The notes beneath the pieces were generated by a model that worked only from the letters and a program-made list of their open reading frames with translations, did no database searches and was not told where the DNA came from. 22,629 nucleotides of DNA, taken from positions 1-22,629 of the forward strand of contig JANMXL010000013.1 in the NCBI GenBank assembly GCA_031380885.1, read 5' to 3'. The stretch is from PBB1 sp031380885. GTDB taxonomy: Bacteria > Pseudomonadota > Gammaproteobacteria > Burkholderiales > Burkholderiaceae_C. Shown one piece after another: positions 6,333-13,894 of the stretch (position 1 is the stretch's first letter; the number at the start of each line of letters is the position of its first letter). The position numbers were made by a program, and so were the translations under genes.

Positions 6333-9110
6333 TCAGGAGCCGGCCGTCATCGGGCGTGGCTTGATTGGGAGGTTGATCACATTGCACAGCGGCGCACGCG
6401 CGGCGAGCCAGTCTGACAGCGCATCGGCCTCCAGCGGCCGACTGTACAAGTACCCCTGGCCGCGGTCGCAGCCGAGCGCGGTGATCAACGCCGCCTGGCC
6501 AGCGGTTTCGATGCCTTCGGCCACGGTGGTCATGCGCAGCGTGCGGGCCACGCGCACGGTGGCCTCGATCAGTGCGCGGTGGTATTCGCTGCGCTCGGCT
6601 TCGACGACGAACGAGCGGTCGATCTTGACGGTGTCCACCGGCAACTGGTGCAGGCAGGCCAGCGAGGAGTAGCCAGTGCCGAAGTCATCGAGCGCCAGCT
6701 TGACGCCCAGCGCCTTCAGATCGCGCAGACGCGATTGCACCAGCGGGTCTTGTGCGGCGAGGCTTTCGGTGACTTCGAGCTGTAAGGCCGCGGCGGGCAT
6801 CGCGCTCTCGGCCAGCGCGCTGCGCACCTCGTCCACCAGGACGCCCTGGCGCAGTTGCGCGATCGACAGGTTGACCGCCAGCATCGTCGGTGCGCGATCG
6901 CCCAGCGTGAGGCGCCAGCGCATGAACTGCCGGCAGGCGCTGCGCAACACGAACTGGCCGAGCGCGCCGATCAGGCCGGACTCCTCGGCCACCGAAATGA
7001 ATTGCGACGGCGGCACGATGCCGCGTTCGGGATGGCGCCAGCGCACCAGCGCCTCGACGCCGGCGCAGCCGCGCTCGCTTTGAGGATCGTCGAGCGCCAG
7101 CACCGGCTGGTAGACGACGAACAGCTCATCGCGTTCGAGCGCGTTGTGCAGGTCGGCTTCGACGCTGGCGCGGCGGCTGGCCTGCTCATGCATGCGCGGC
7201 TCGAACATCGCCCAGCGGCCCCGGCCGTTTTGCTTGGCCTCGTACATCGCAAGGTCGGCGTCGCGCAGCAGGCTGTCGGCGCCCGCGAACGCGTGCGCCG
7301 AGGTGACCACGCCGATGCTGGCGCTGGAATGCACCCGATGCCCCAGCACCTCGTAGGGCCGTGACAGCACCTGCAACAGCCGTTCGGCGATCGCACAGGC
7401 GTCGTTTGGTGTCAGCAGGCCATCGAGCAGCACGACGAACTCGTCACCGCCCAGACGCGCTGCGATCTGCTGCCCATCGGATCGCCGAGGGTTCGTGTCG
7501 TCGGTCGGCCGCAGCGCGCCGAGAAGGCGCAGCGCGATCTGCCGCAGCAACTCATCGCCCGCGGCGTGACCGAGGCTGTCGTTGACCTGCTTGAAGCGGT
7601 CGAAGTCGAGGAACAGCAAGGCGAAATGGCCACCGCTGGCGGCGCGGTGATCGAGGGTGTGCTGCAGCCGCGCCATCAGCGCAGCCCGGTTGGGCAGCCC
7701 GGTCATCGAGTCGGTCGTGGCACTGACCTGCAGCTGCTGCTCCTGCCGCTTGCGGTCGCTGATGTCGATCTGCACGCCGACCATGCGACGCATCTGGCCA
7801 GCCTGGTCCAGTTCGACCACCGCGCCCCGGATGTGCACCCAGACCCAGTGGCCGTCGCGGTGGCGCACGCGCACCTCGCAGCGGTAAGGTGTGCGCTGGT
7901 CGATCAGGTGTGCCTTGAGCACCGCATGGAATGTCGACCGGTCCTCAGGGTGGATGCGCTTGTGCCAGATCGGCAGCAGCGGCCTGAACTCCTCGGCGGT
8001 ATAGCCCAGCATCGCGCAACTCGCCTCGTTCCACTGGCGCTCGTCGTTGTCCACGTGCCATTGCCAGGTGCCGATGTCGGCGGCTTTCAGCGCCAGCTGC
8101 AGCAGGATGCGCTGGGTGCGCTGCTCGGTCACGTCGACGAAGCAGGTGACCGCGCCGGTCACTGCGCCCGCGGCATTGCGCAGCGGTTCGCTGTTGACGA
8201 ACAGCCAGCGCTGCTGTCCATGCGGTGTCAACACGCCCATGCTGTCGCCACGCACACAGACACCATCGCGCAACGAACGTGCGGCCGGGTGTTCATCCCC
8301 GGGGTATGGGCTGAGATCCTCGTGGACGGTGCGCCAGCGCTCATCCACGGAGGTTCGGCCGAGCAGCTGGTCACGTGACAGGCCCAGCGCTAGCTCGGCA
8401 GCGAGGTTTGCGTCGATGATGGCGCCAGTGGCGTCTTGCTCGATCACGCCTGCGGGCAGGGCGTGGAACAACGCTTGTTGACGCTGGCGTTGAAGCACCT
8501 GGGCGGTGATCTCGGTTTGGACGGCGACAAATCCCGTCAGCGCGCCATTCGGGTCGTGCAGCGGCTGGATGTCGATGTCCAGCCAGTATTCGGTGCCGGA
8601 CTTGCTGCGGTTGAGCAATTCGACGCGCACACCTTGCCCTGCATCGAGTGCAGCTCGCATGGTTCTCACGGTGTGGTCGTCGGTGGCCGCGGTCTGCAAC
8701 AGCTCCGATGGTTTGCGGCCGACCGCTTCGGCCAGCGTGTAGCCCGACACCCGAACGAACGCTTCGTTGGCCCAGACGACGCGCCGCGCGGCGTCGGTGA
8801 TGATGACCAGGTTGGTCGTGCGCTCGGCCACCAGCGCCAGCCGTTCGAACTGCGTGGCCTTGCCTGCCAGGCGCGCGTGCTGCCGGCGCCAGAAACGCAC
8901 CGCTGGTTCGACCACGCCGAGTGCCAGGGTGATGGACAGCACCGCACCCAAGACGGCAGGCAGCCTGCCAGCGGTCGCCATCGCCAGCGCCGTCACCAGC
9001 AAGATGCCGTGCATGGCCCAGCGCAGGTGGCGCTCAGGCCGGTCAGCGTCACCTGGCGTGACGGTGGCCGGGTCGGATGCGCAGAGTTCGTTGGCAAGCG
9101 GCCCGTTCAT
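6333..9110 (-). CDS. Membrane-bound PAS-PAS-PAS-GGDEF-EAL c-di-GMP enzyme
   Basis: This is a predicted bifunctional cyclic-di-GMP synthase/phosphodiesterase of 925 residues. In order it has two hydrophobic segments (about 31-67), three PAS/PAC sensor domains (about 85-205, 210-330 and 335-455), a GGDEF domain (about 460-625, motif RLGGDEF with GGDEF at 554-558) and an EAL domain (about 645-900, GVEALVRW with EAL at 686-688, DDFGTGYSSL at 808-817, and VAEGIE). Both catalytic motifs are intact, so either activity is possible. The inhibitory RxxD site is displaced: RRSD lies 8 residues before GG instead of the usual 5, within an extended loop. The start ATG has GGTGAG upstream. A strong sigma-28-like promoter lies 36 bases before it, which points to flagellar co-regulation. 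It follows the alpha/beta hydrolase gene by 144 bases on the same strand but is probably a separate transcription unit. Confidence 0.95.
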   Translation of the reverse strand: MNGPLANELCASDPATVTPGDADRPERHLRWAMHGILLVTALAMATAGRLPAVLGAVLSITLALGVVEPAVRFWRRQHARLAGKATQFERLALVAERTTNLVIITDAARRVVWANEAFVRVSGYTLAEAVGRKPSELLQTAATDDHTVRTMRAALDAGQGVRVELLNRSKSGTEYWLDIDIQPLHDPNGALTGFVAVQTEITAQVLQRQRQQALFHALPAGVIEQDATGAIIDANLAAELALGLSRDQLLGRTSVDERWRTVHEDLSPYPGDEHPAARSLRDGVCVRGDSMGVLTPHGQQRWLFVNSEPLRNAAGAVTGAVTCFVDVTEQRTQRILLQLALKAADIGTWQWHVDNDERQWNEASCAMLGYTAEEFRPLLPIWHKRIHPEDRSTFHAVLKAHLIDQRTPYRCEVRVRHRDGHWVWVHIRGAVVELDQAGQMRRMVGVQIDISDRKRQEQQLQVSATTDSMTGLPNRAALMARLQHTLDHRAASGGHFALLFLDFDRFKQVNDSLGHAAGDELLRQIALRLLGALRPTDDTNPRRSDGQQIAARLGGDEFVVLLDGLLTPNDACAIAERLLQVLSRPYEVLGHRVHSSASIGVVTSAHAFAGADSLLRDADLAMYEAKQNGRGRWAMFEPRMHEQASRRASVEADLHNALERDELFVVYQPVLALDDPQSERGCAGVEALVRWRHPERGIVPPSQFISVAEESGLIGALGQFVLRSACRQFMRWRLTLGDRAPTMLAVNLSIAQLRQGVLVDEVRSALAESAMPAAALQLEVTESLAAQDPLVQSRLRDLKALGVKLALDDFGTGYSSLACLHQLPVDTVKIDRSFVVEAERSEYHRALIEATVRVARTLRMTTVAEGIETAGQAALITALGCDRGQGYLYSRPLEADALSDWLAARAPLCNVINLPIKPRPMTAGS

Positions 9111-9145
9111 GTCGGGCTCACCGAGTCGATGGAGTCATCTGGGGA

Positions 9146-9172
9146 GTATCGGCCGCTGGCGCGCTGACTTGA
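9146..9172 (-). promoter_or_regulatory. Putative sigma-28 (FliA) promoter of the GGDEF-EAL gene
   Basis: On the minus strand TCAAGT begins at 9172, and the 15 bases after TCAA lead to GCCGATAC (9146-9153). Against the FliA consensus TAAAGT-N13-GCCGATAA, this matches 5 of 6 in the -35 element and 7 of 8 in the -10 element, with exact spacing. The start codon lies 36 bases downstream, allowing a short leader. The first four bases and the spacing are identical to those of the element upstream of motA. Confidence 0.7.
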
Positions 9173-9254
9173 CGCCAACGTCCTGCGGGCGATGCACGTG
9201 GTTTCCCTGCGGGCTTGGGTTGACACCGTTGCACCCTGCCGCTTCGACATCGGC

Positions 9255-10172
9255 TCACTTCAGGAAGTCACGCAGCGCAGGAAGCGACTTCTGCGCCGCC
9301 TCTTCCTGCGGCAGGTGGCCGACGCCGGGCAGCGAGACCAGCGTTGCGTGCGCCAGCGCCTTCAGGTAGTCAGCCGAGTTGGTGAGCGGAATCATCGCGT
9401 CGGACTCGCCCCACACCAGCAGCGTGGGCGCCTGGATGCGGCGCAGCAGCGGAATGGGGTCGACCAGCGTGGTCTGCCGCATCCGCGCGATCAGCGCGTC
9501 GCGGCTGCCCGGCGCCAGCATCAGGTCGTGGTAGCGCGTCGTCAGCGCGTCGCTCAGGAACGAGGGGTTCGCATACGCCGGTTCCAGACTCATGCGCAGC
9601 AGCGCCTTCGGCAGCACATAGCGCATCAGCAGGGCGGTCATCGGCACGTCCGGCGCCCGGCCGTACTCGAAACCTGGGCTCGCGAAGCCGTCGGGTGCGA
9701 CCAGCACCAGCTTGTCGACCCTTTCCGGGTGCGCCGCGGCGAACGTCCAGGCGATGCGCCCGCCGATCGAATGGCCGACGATGCTGGCGCGCGCGATGCC
9801 CTGCCGGTCCATCAGCGCGAGCAGCAGCTGCATGCTGCGTGCGTCCGTGTAGGTGCCACTCGGGTCAGGGGCACTGAGGCCGCTGCCCGGCAGGTCGAAG
9901 CGGATCACGCGGTGGTCGGCTGACAGCGCCTGCGCCCACGGCTCCCAGCTGTGCAGGCTGCCACCGAAGCCGTGAATCATGATGACGGCGGGCGCGTCCT
10001 TCGGCCCGCTGTCGCGCAGGTGCAATCTCATGCCATCGACCTCGGCGAGGTCGCCCGGTGCCGCCAGGTAACGGGCCTCCAGCGAAGGCAGGTCCTTGTC
10101 CGGGGTCCACAACCAGAAGGCGGCGAGCAACACCAGCAACACGACGGCGCCGGTCCATGCAGCGAGTTTCAA
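9255..10172 (-). CDS. Membrane-anchored alpha/beta hydrolase
   Basis: This is a predicted serine hydrolase of the alpha/beta fold; the substrate is unknown. I placed the start at a TTG (10172), giving 305 residues, because translation from there begins MKLAAWTGAVVLLVLLAAFWLW, a clean N-terminal membrane anchor, and because upstream sequence overlaps the preceding gene. The catalytic set is visible: oxyanion motif HGFGG (67-71), nucleophile elbow GHSIGG with Ser135, Asp258 in GESDAMIP and His286 in GVGHLPQE. No ATG is available before Met48, which lies inside the fold, so TTG is the best choice though not certain. It begins 10 bases after the stop of the esterase-BVMO fusion gene and is surely in the same operon, suggesting it processes products of that enzyme or related esters at the membrane. 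Confidence 0.85.
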   Translation of the reverse strand: MKLAAWTGAVVLLVLLAAFWLWTPDKDLPSLEARYLAAPGDLAEVDGMRLHLRDSGPKDAPAVIMIHGFGGSLHSWEPWAQALSADHRVIRFDLPGSGLSAPDPSGTYTDARSMQLLLALMDRQGIARASIVGHSIGGRIAWTFAAAHPERVDKLVLVAPDGFASPGFEYGRAPDVPMTALLMRYVLPKALLRMSLEPAYANPSFLSDALTTRYHDLMLAPGSRDALIARMRQTTLVDPIPLLRRIQAPTLLVWGESDAMIPLTNSADYLKALAHATLVSLPGVGHLPQEEAAQKSLPALRDFLK

Positions 10173-10182
10173 GAGAAGACTT

Positions 10183-12621
10183 TCAGGTGGCGTGGATCGG
10201 CGGGCAGGCCGCATCGAAGGCGTAAGCCGTGAAGTCGGGCTGCCGCACCGCGTTGACGTACTCGCGGGTGTAGCCCGGAAACAGTGCGAACACCCGGCCA
10301 TTGTCGAGGCGGTACCAGCTGCGGCACTGGCTCCAGACCGAGGTGGCCAGGCGCGCCTGCAGGGCGCGGTTGTGCTCACGCAGCGCCTCGGGCCGCACGT
10401 CGATCCAGCGGTGCCCGCCGTCGCGCACCGAGCGCATGCAGGCGATCGCATGGTCGATCTCGGGCTCGATGTACAGCAGCGTCGAGGTGTGGCCGGTGGC
10501 GGTGTTCGGGCCCAGCATCAGGAACAGGTTCGGGAAGCCCGACACCGTGATGCCGTGGTACGCCTCGGGGCCGTTGGTCCAGCTGTCGGCGAGCGTGCGG
10601 CCTTGCCGGCCGGTGATGCGGATGGCCGACAGCGAATGGGCGACATCGAACCCGGTGGCGCAGACCAGCACATCGATCGATCGCTCGCGGCCATCGGCGG
10701 TGACGACGCCGTGCGCGGTGATGCGCTCGATGGCGTCGGTCACCAGCTCGACGTTCGGCCGGCACAAGGCCGGGTAGAAATCGTTCGAATAGATGATGCG
10801 TTTGCAGCCCAGCGGGTAGCTCGGTGTGAGCCGCTGGCGCAAGGCCTCGTCGCGCACCTGCCGCTTGCGGTGCGCGGCTGCGGTGGCCAGCAGCCCGCGG
10901 CGCGCCAGCGTGCCGTCCTCGAAGCCGCGCCGACCGACTTCGAGCACCTGCGCCCAGCTCCAGCGCACCAGCGCTGCATACGGCGGCAGGTGCGCCAGCG
11001 CGCGATCGAGTGTGGTGTAGCGGCGATCCATCCGCGGCAGCACCCAGTTCGCGGTGCGCTGGAACAGATGCAGTTGCTGCGCCTGTTCAGCGACCGGCGG
11101 CACCAGCTGCGATGCGGTCGAGCCGGTGCCGATCACCGCGATGCGCTGGCCTTGCAGCACCGCACTGTGGTCCCAACGCGCCGAGTGCAGCCGCTGGCCT
11201 TGGAAATCGTCCAGGCCCGGGATGTCGGGCCAGCGCGGCCGGCTCAGCGGGCCAGAGCTGCACATGAAAAAACGCGTGCGCATGACTGCGGAGGAACCGT
11301 CCGCTCGCTCGGTGGTGAGGTGCCAGTGGCCGGTGGTGTCGTCGAAGCGGGCCTCGGTGACCCGCGTGCCCAGTCTCAGATGGGCCAGCAGCCCGAAGCG
11401 CGCCGCCACCCGCTGCATGTAGGCCTGGATTTCGGGCGCGGCAGCAAAGCGGCGTGTCCAGCCGGGGTTGGGCGCGAAGGAAAACGAATAGGCCGGCGCC
11501 GGCACATCCACGTGCGCGCCGGGGTAGGTGTTGTCCCACCAGGTGCCGCCCAGACCGTGCTGCTTTTCCAGGATCACGAAGTCATGGGTACCGGCGCGCT
11601 TGAGCTTGACCGCAGCGCACAGCCCCGACATGCCCGCGCCGAGGATCACCACCTCGTGGTCGGCTGTCTTCGGCGCGGTGGGGGCCGTGGCCAGTGGCGG
11701 CATCACGAAGCGCGCAATGCGCTCGATGGCCTCGTCGGCACTGCGCAGCACGCCGCCGTGGATCTGGAACACATGCCAGCGCCCGGCGGTGATCTCGCAG
11801 CGCGTCTCGACCCCGGCCGCCTGCAGGGCCGCGTCGAGCTGCAGCGCCTGACCGTGCAGCAGCTCGTCGGTGCCGGCCTGGATCAGCGTGGGCGGCAGGC
11901 CGTGCAGGTCGGCGAACAGCGGTGACACGGGCGGCGAGTCGGCCGAGGTGCTGTTACCCAGGTAATGCGCGGCGCAGGCGGCAGCCCAGGCCACGCTGAG
12001 CATCGCCTCGCCGGGCGGTTCGGCGGCTGGGGCATCGCGCATCGCCAGATCGACCCAGGGCGACAGCAGCACCAGGGCCGCGGGCCGCGGTGAGCCGCTG
12101 TCGCGCAGCGCCAGCGCGGTCGACAGCGCCAACCCGCCACCGGCCGAATCACCGGCGAGGATGACCGGGCGGCCCGCTCCGTCGCTGTCAGTGCTCAGTG
12201 CGTTGAACGCCGCAACGGCGTCATCGAGCGCGGCCGGGTGGCGATGTTCGGGCGCCAGCCGGTAGTCGAGTGCGAACACCGGCAGCCCGGTGACAAGTGC
12301 CAGCCGCGCGGTCAATGCGCGGTGCGTGGCCGGCGAGCCGACGCAGAACGCGCCGCCATGCAGATAGAGCACAACACCCGGTGGCGCGCTGGGCGCTTTT
12401 GTCGAGCGCAGCCACTCGCCGGGCACGCCGCCGACCGTTGCGGCCTCGACCGACACGCCCTTCGGCATCCGCATGCTGCGTGACATCGCGCGCAGCCAGC
12501 GCCGCTGGAAGCCGATTGAAAAGCGCGGCGAGAACACCGGCTTCAGCAGCCATTGCAACGACGTGCGCAGCACGGCCGCCAGCAGCCCTTCGATCGGCCC
12601 CTTCGGTTGAAAAACGACCAT
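10183..12621 (-). CDS. Fusion of HSL-type esterase and Baeyer-Villiger flavin monooxygenase
   Basis: This is one 812-residue chain with two catalytic modules. The N-terminal module (about 60-306) is an alpha/beta-hydrolase esterase of the hormone-sensitive-lipase family: HGGAF oxyanion motif (88-92), GDSAGGG with Ser159, Asp252 in GTDELLHG and His283 in WHVFQ. A short Ala/Pro-rich linker follows. The C-terminal module (about 322-812) is a class B flavin monooxygenase, with the FAD motif GAGMSG (328-333), the NADPH motif GTGSTA (498-503) and FQGQRLHSARWD (473-484), which fits the Baeyer-Villiger fingerprint FxGxxxHxxxW(P/D). The likely chemistry is ketone to ester by the monooxygenase, then ester hydrolysis by the esterase. 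There is no stop or frameshift between the modules. The start could also be the ATG at 12675, but that ATG abuts its AAAGGGA with no spacing. The substrate is unknown. Confidence 0.92.
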   Translation of the reverse strand: MVVFQPKGPIEGLLAAVLRTSLQWLLKPVFSPRFSIGFQRRWLRAMSRSMRMPKGVSVEAATVGGVPGEWLRSTKAPSAPPGVVLYLHGGAFCVGSPATHRALTARLALVTGLPVFALDYRLAPEHRHPAALDDAVAAFNALSTDSDGAGRPVILAGDSAGGGLALSTALALRDSGSPRPAALVLLSPWVDLAMRDAPAAEPPGEAMLSVAWAAACAAHYLGNSTSADSPPVSPLFADLHGLPPTLIQAGTDELLHGQALQLDAALQAAGVETRCEITAGRWHVFQIHGGVLRSADEAIERIARFVMPPLATAPTAPKTADHEVVILGAGMSGLCAAVKLKRAGTHDFVILEKQHGLGGTWWDNTYPGAHVDVPAPAYSFSFAPNPGWTRRFAAAPEIQAYMQRVAARFGLLAHLRLGTRVTEARFDDTTGHWHLTTERADGSSAVMRTRFFMCSSGPLSRPRWPDIPGLDDFQGQRLHSARWDHSAVLQGQRIAVIGTGSTASQLVPPVAEQAQQLHLFQRTANWVLPRMDRRYTTLDRALAHLPPYAALVRWSWAQVLEVGRRGFEDGTLARRGLLATAAAHRKRQVRDEALRQRLTPSYPLGCKRIIYSNDFYPALCRPNVELVTDAIERITAHGVVTADGRERSIDVLVCATGFDVAHSLSAIRITGRQGRTLADSWTNGPEAYHGITVSGFPNLFLMLGPNTATGHTSTLLYIEPEIDHAIACMRSVRDGGHRWIDVRPEALREHNRALQARLATSVWSQCRSWYRLDNGRVFALFPGYTREYVNAVRQPDFTAYAFDAACPPIHAT

Positions 12622-12783
12622 GACGGGCCCGCGTTGCAAAGGAAGCGATCGTAGGCGGTCGGCAATTCCGCACATTCCCTTTCATTTGTGCTGCAAATTG
12701 AAACATCGTGATACATCGGCGGGCCGCAGCACCATTACGCTCATCGAACCTGGGTTCACTGACGGATGGGGGTCCGCGCGACG

Positions 12784-13884
12784 ATGAACGATTACCTGTT
12801 GTGGGGCGCTGGTGCGGCGCTGCTGGTGTTGCTGCTGGTCGTGCTGCTGATCCAGCGGCGTGCGCGGCCACCCCGGGGGCGCAGTGAGCGCGCTGATCGC
12901 GCCCCGTCGCGCGCCACGTCGCCGCGGTCGCGCAGTGCCTCCGAGCTCGACACCGTCAGCGATGTCCATGCGTTCGACCCGGCGCGGCCGTCGTCCAGCG
13001 ACGACGTCAGGCTGCGCGCCGAACGCGAGGCCGCCGAGCAGGCCGCCCGTGCCGAAGCCGACCGCGAAGCCGCGGAGTGGGAAGCCCGGCTGATCGCACA
13101 GCAACTCGCAGACGAAGACCGTGAGCGTGCTCGCATCGCCGCCGAGCAAGCGGCTGCCCAGTTCGTTGCACCTGAACCGGCGGCGCCCGGGCCGGCCGCC
13201 AAAGTCGACGAGCAGGCGGCAGTTGACGCCCTGGCCCGCGAGGCCGCCGAATGGGAGGCTCGCCTCGCTGCGCAGCAACTCGACGCCGAGAACGAGCGCC
13301 AGCGTGCCGCCGCCGAGGCCGAACGCGCGGCGTCAGAAGCCGCTGCAGAACGGGCCGCACAGCAACGGGCCGATCAACAGCGCGCTGAACAGCAGGCCGC
13401 TGACCTCGCCTCGCTACATTTCACGCTCGACCCCGAACCTGCGCCTGAACCCGCACCCGCACCCGCACCCGCACCGCCTTGCGTCGTCGCCAACCGCACG
13501 CCGGAGCAGTGCCTGGTGATGATTGCCGACGACTCGAAGGTGGTGCGCATCAAGACCAGCCGCTTGCTGGCCAAGCACCTCTACCGGGTGTCGCTGGCCG
13601 AAGACGGCCTCGACGCCGCGCGGCAGATTGAGCTCGACCTGCCCGACGTGCTGATCACCGACGTCGAGATGCCCGGCATGGACGGTTTCGAGCTGACGCG
13701 CCAAATGCGCAGCAACCCGCGCACGGCGCACATCCCGATCGTGATGATCACCGCCGACGACGTGAAGCACCGCGCCGATGCATTCGAAGCCGGCGTCAGC
13801 GTGCTGCTGAGCAAGCCTTACCCGGAAGACCAGCTGCTGTCCTACCTGCAATCGACGCTGAACCGCGCGGTGCCGGTGCCCTGA
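12784..13884 (+). CDS. Membrane-anchored response-regulator receiver protein with coiled-coil stalk
   Basis: The 366-residue protein has an unusual order. One N-terminal membrane helix (about 5-23) is followed by a basic, Ser-rich stretch, then a long Ala/Glu/Arg/Gln-rich coiled coil (about 75-208). A Pro-Ala-Glu linker (about 216-232) leads to a C-terminal receiver domain (about 242-360). The receiver is complete: acidic pair Asp249-Asp250, phosphoacceptor Asp293 in ITDVEMPGMDGFE, Thr323 in MITADD and Lys344 in SKP. The coiled coil contains a duplicated segment beginning REAAEWEARL (residues 94-117 and 152-175). No output domain follows, so it may work by protein-protein contact, like CheY-type or scaffold receivers. 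I preferred the ATG at 12784 over the one at 12766 because the membrane helix then starts at once; either could be used. It is divergent from the esterase-BVMO gene (162 bases apart), and no histidine kinase is nearby. Confidence 0.87.
   Translation: MNDYLLWGAGAALLVLLLVVLLIQRRARPPRGRSERADRAPSRATSPRSRSASELDTVSDVHAFDPARPSSSDDVRLRAEREAAEQAARAEADREAAEWEARLIAQQLADEDRERARIAAEQAAAQFVAPEPAAPGPAAKVDEQAAVDALAREAAEWEARLAAQQLDAENERQRAAAEAERAASEAAAERAAQQRADQQRAEQQAADLASLHFTLDPEPAPEPAPAPAPAPPCVVANRTPEQCLVMIADDSKVVRIKTSRLLAKHLYRVSLAEDGLDAARQIELDLPDVLITDVEMPGMDGFELTRQMRSNPRTAHIPIVMITADDVKHRADAFEAGVSVLLSKPYPEDQLLSYLQSTLNRAVPVP
13063..13308 (+). repeat. Internal duplication in the coiled-coil stalk
   Basis: Codons at 13063-13134 and 13237-13308 encode two related 24-residue segments, REAAEWEARLIAQQL... 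and REAAEWEARLAAQQL..., identical at 14 of the first 15 positions and 174 bases apart. Synonymous differences (for example gcggagtgg against gccgaatgg) show the copies are old enough to have diverged at silent sites. Confidence 0.75.
13450..13473 (+). repeat. Hexanucleotide tandem repeat (CCCGCA x4)
   Basis: Four uninterrupted copies of CCCGCA encode the alternating Pro-Ala linker between the stalk and the receiver domain. Copy-number change would alter linker length by two residues per unit without breaking the frame. Confidence 0.8.
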
Positions 13885-13894
13885 TCGCCGCCCT

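Noticed and set aside
9182..9217. Two copies of CCTGCGGGC between the hydrolase and GGDEF-EAL genes.
   Set aside because: They are direct, not inverted, so they do not form a terminator. A nine-base repeat in such GC-rich sequence is weak evidence of a site.
10096..11925. A 609-codon open frame on the plus strand opposite the monooxygenase module.
   Set aside because: It is the antisense shadow of the fusion gene. The minus-strand frame has all catalytic motifs.
12700..12770. A GCCGAT-containing stretch upstream of the esterase-BVMO gene considered as a third sigma-28 promoter.
   Set aside because: The -35 box at the required 15-base spacing is absent (the four bases there are CGTA), so it does not meet the pattern seen at the other two sites.
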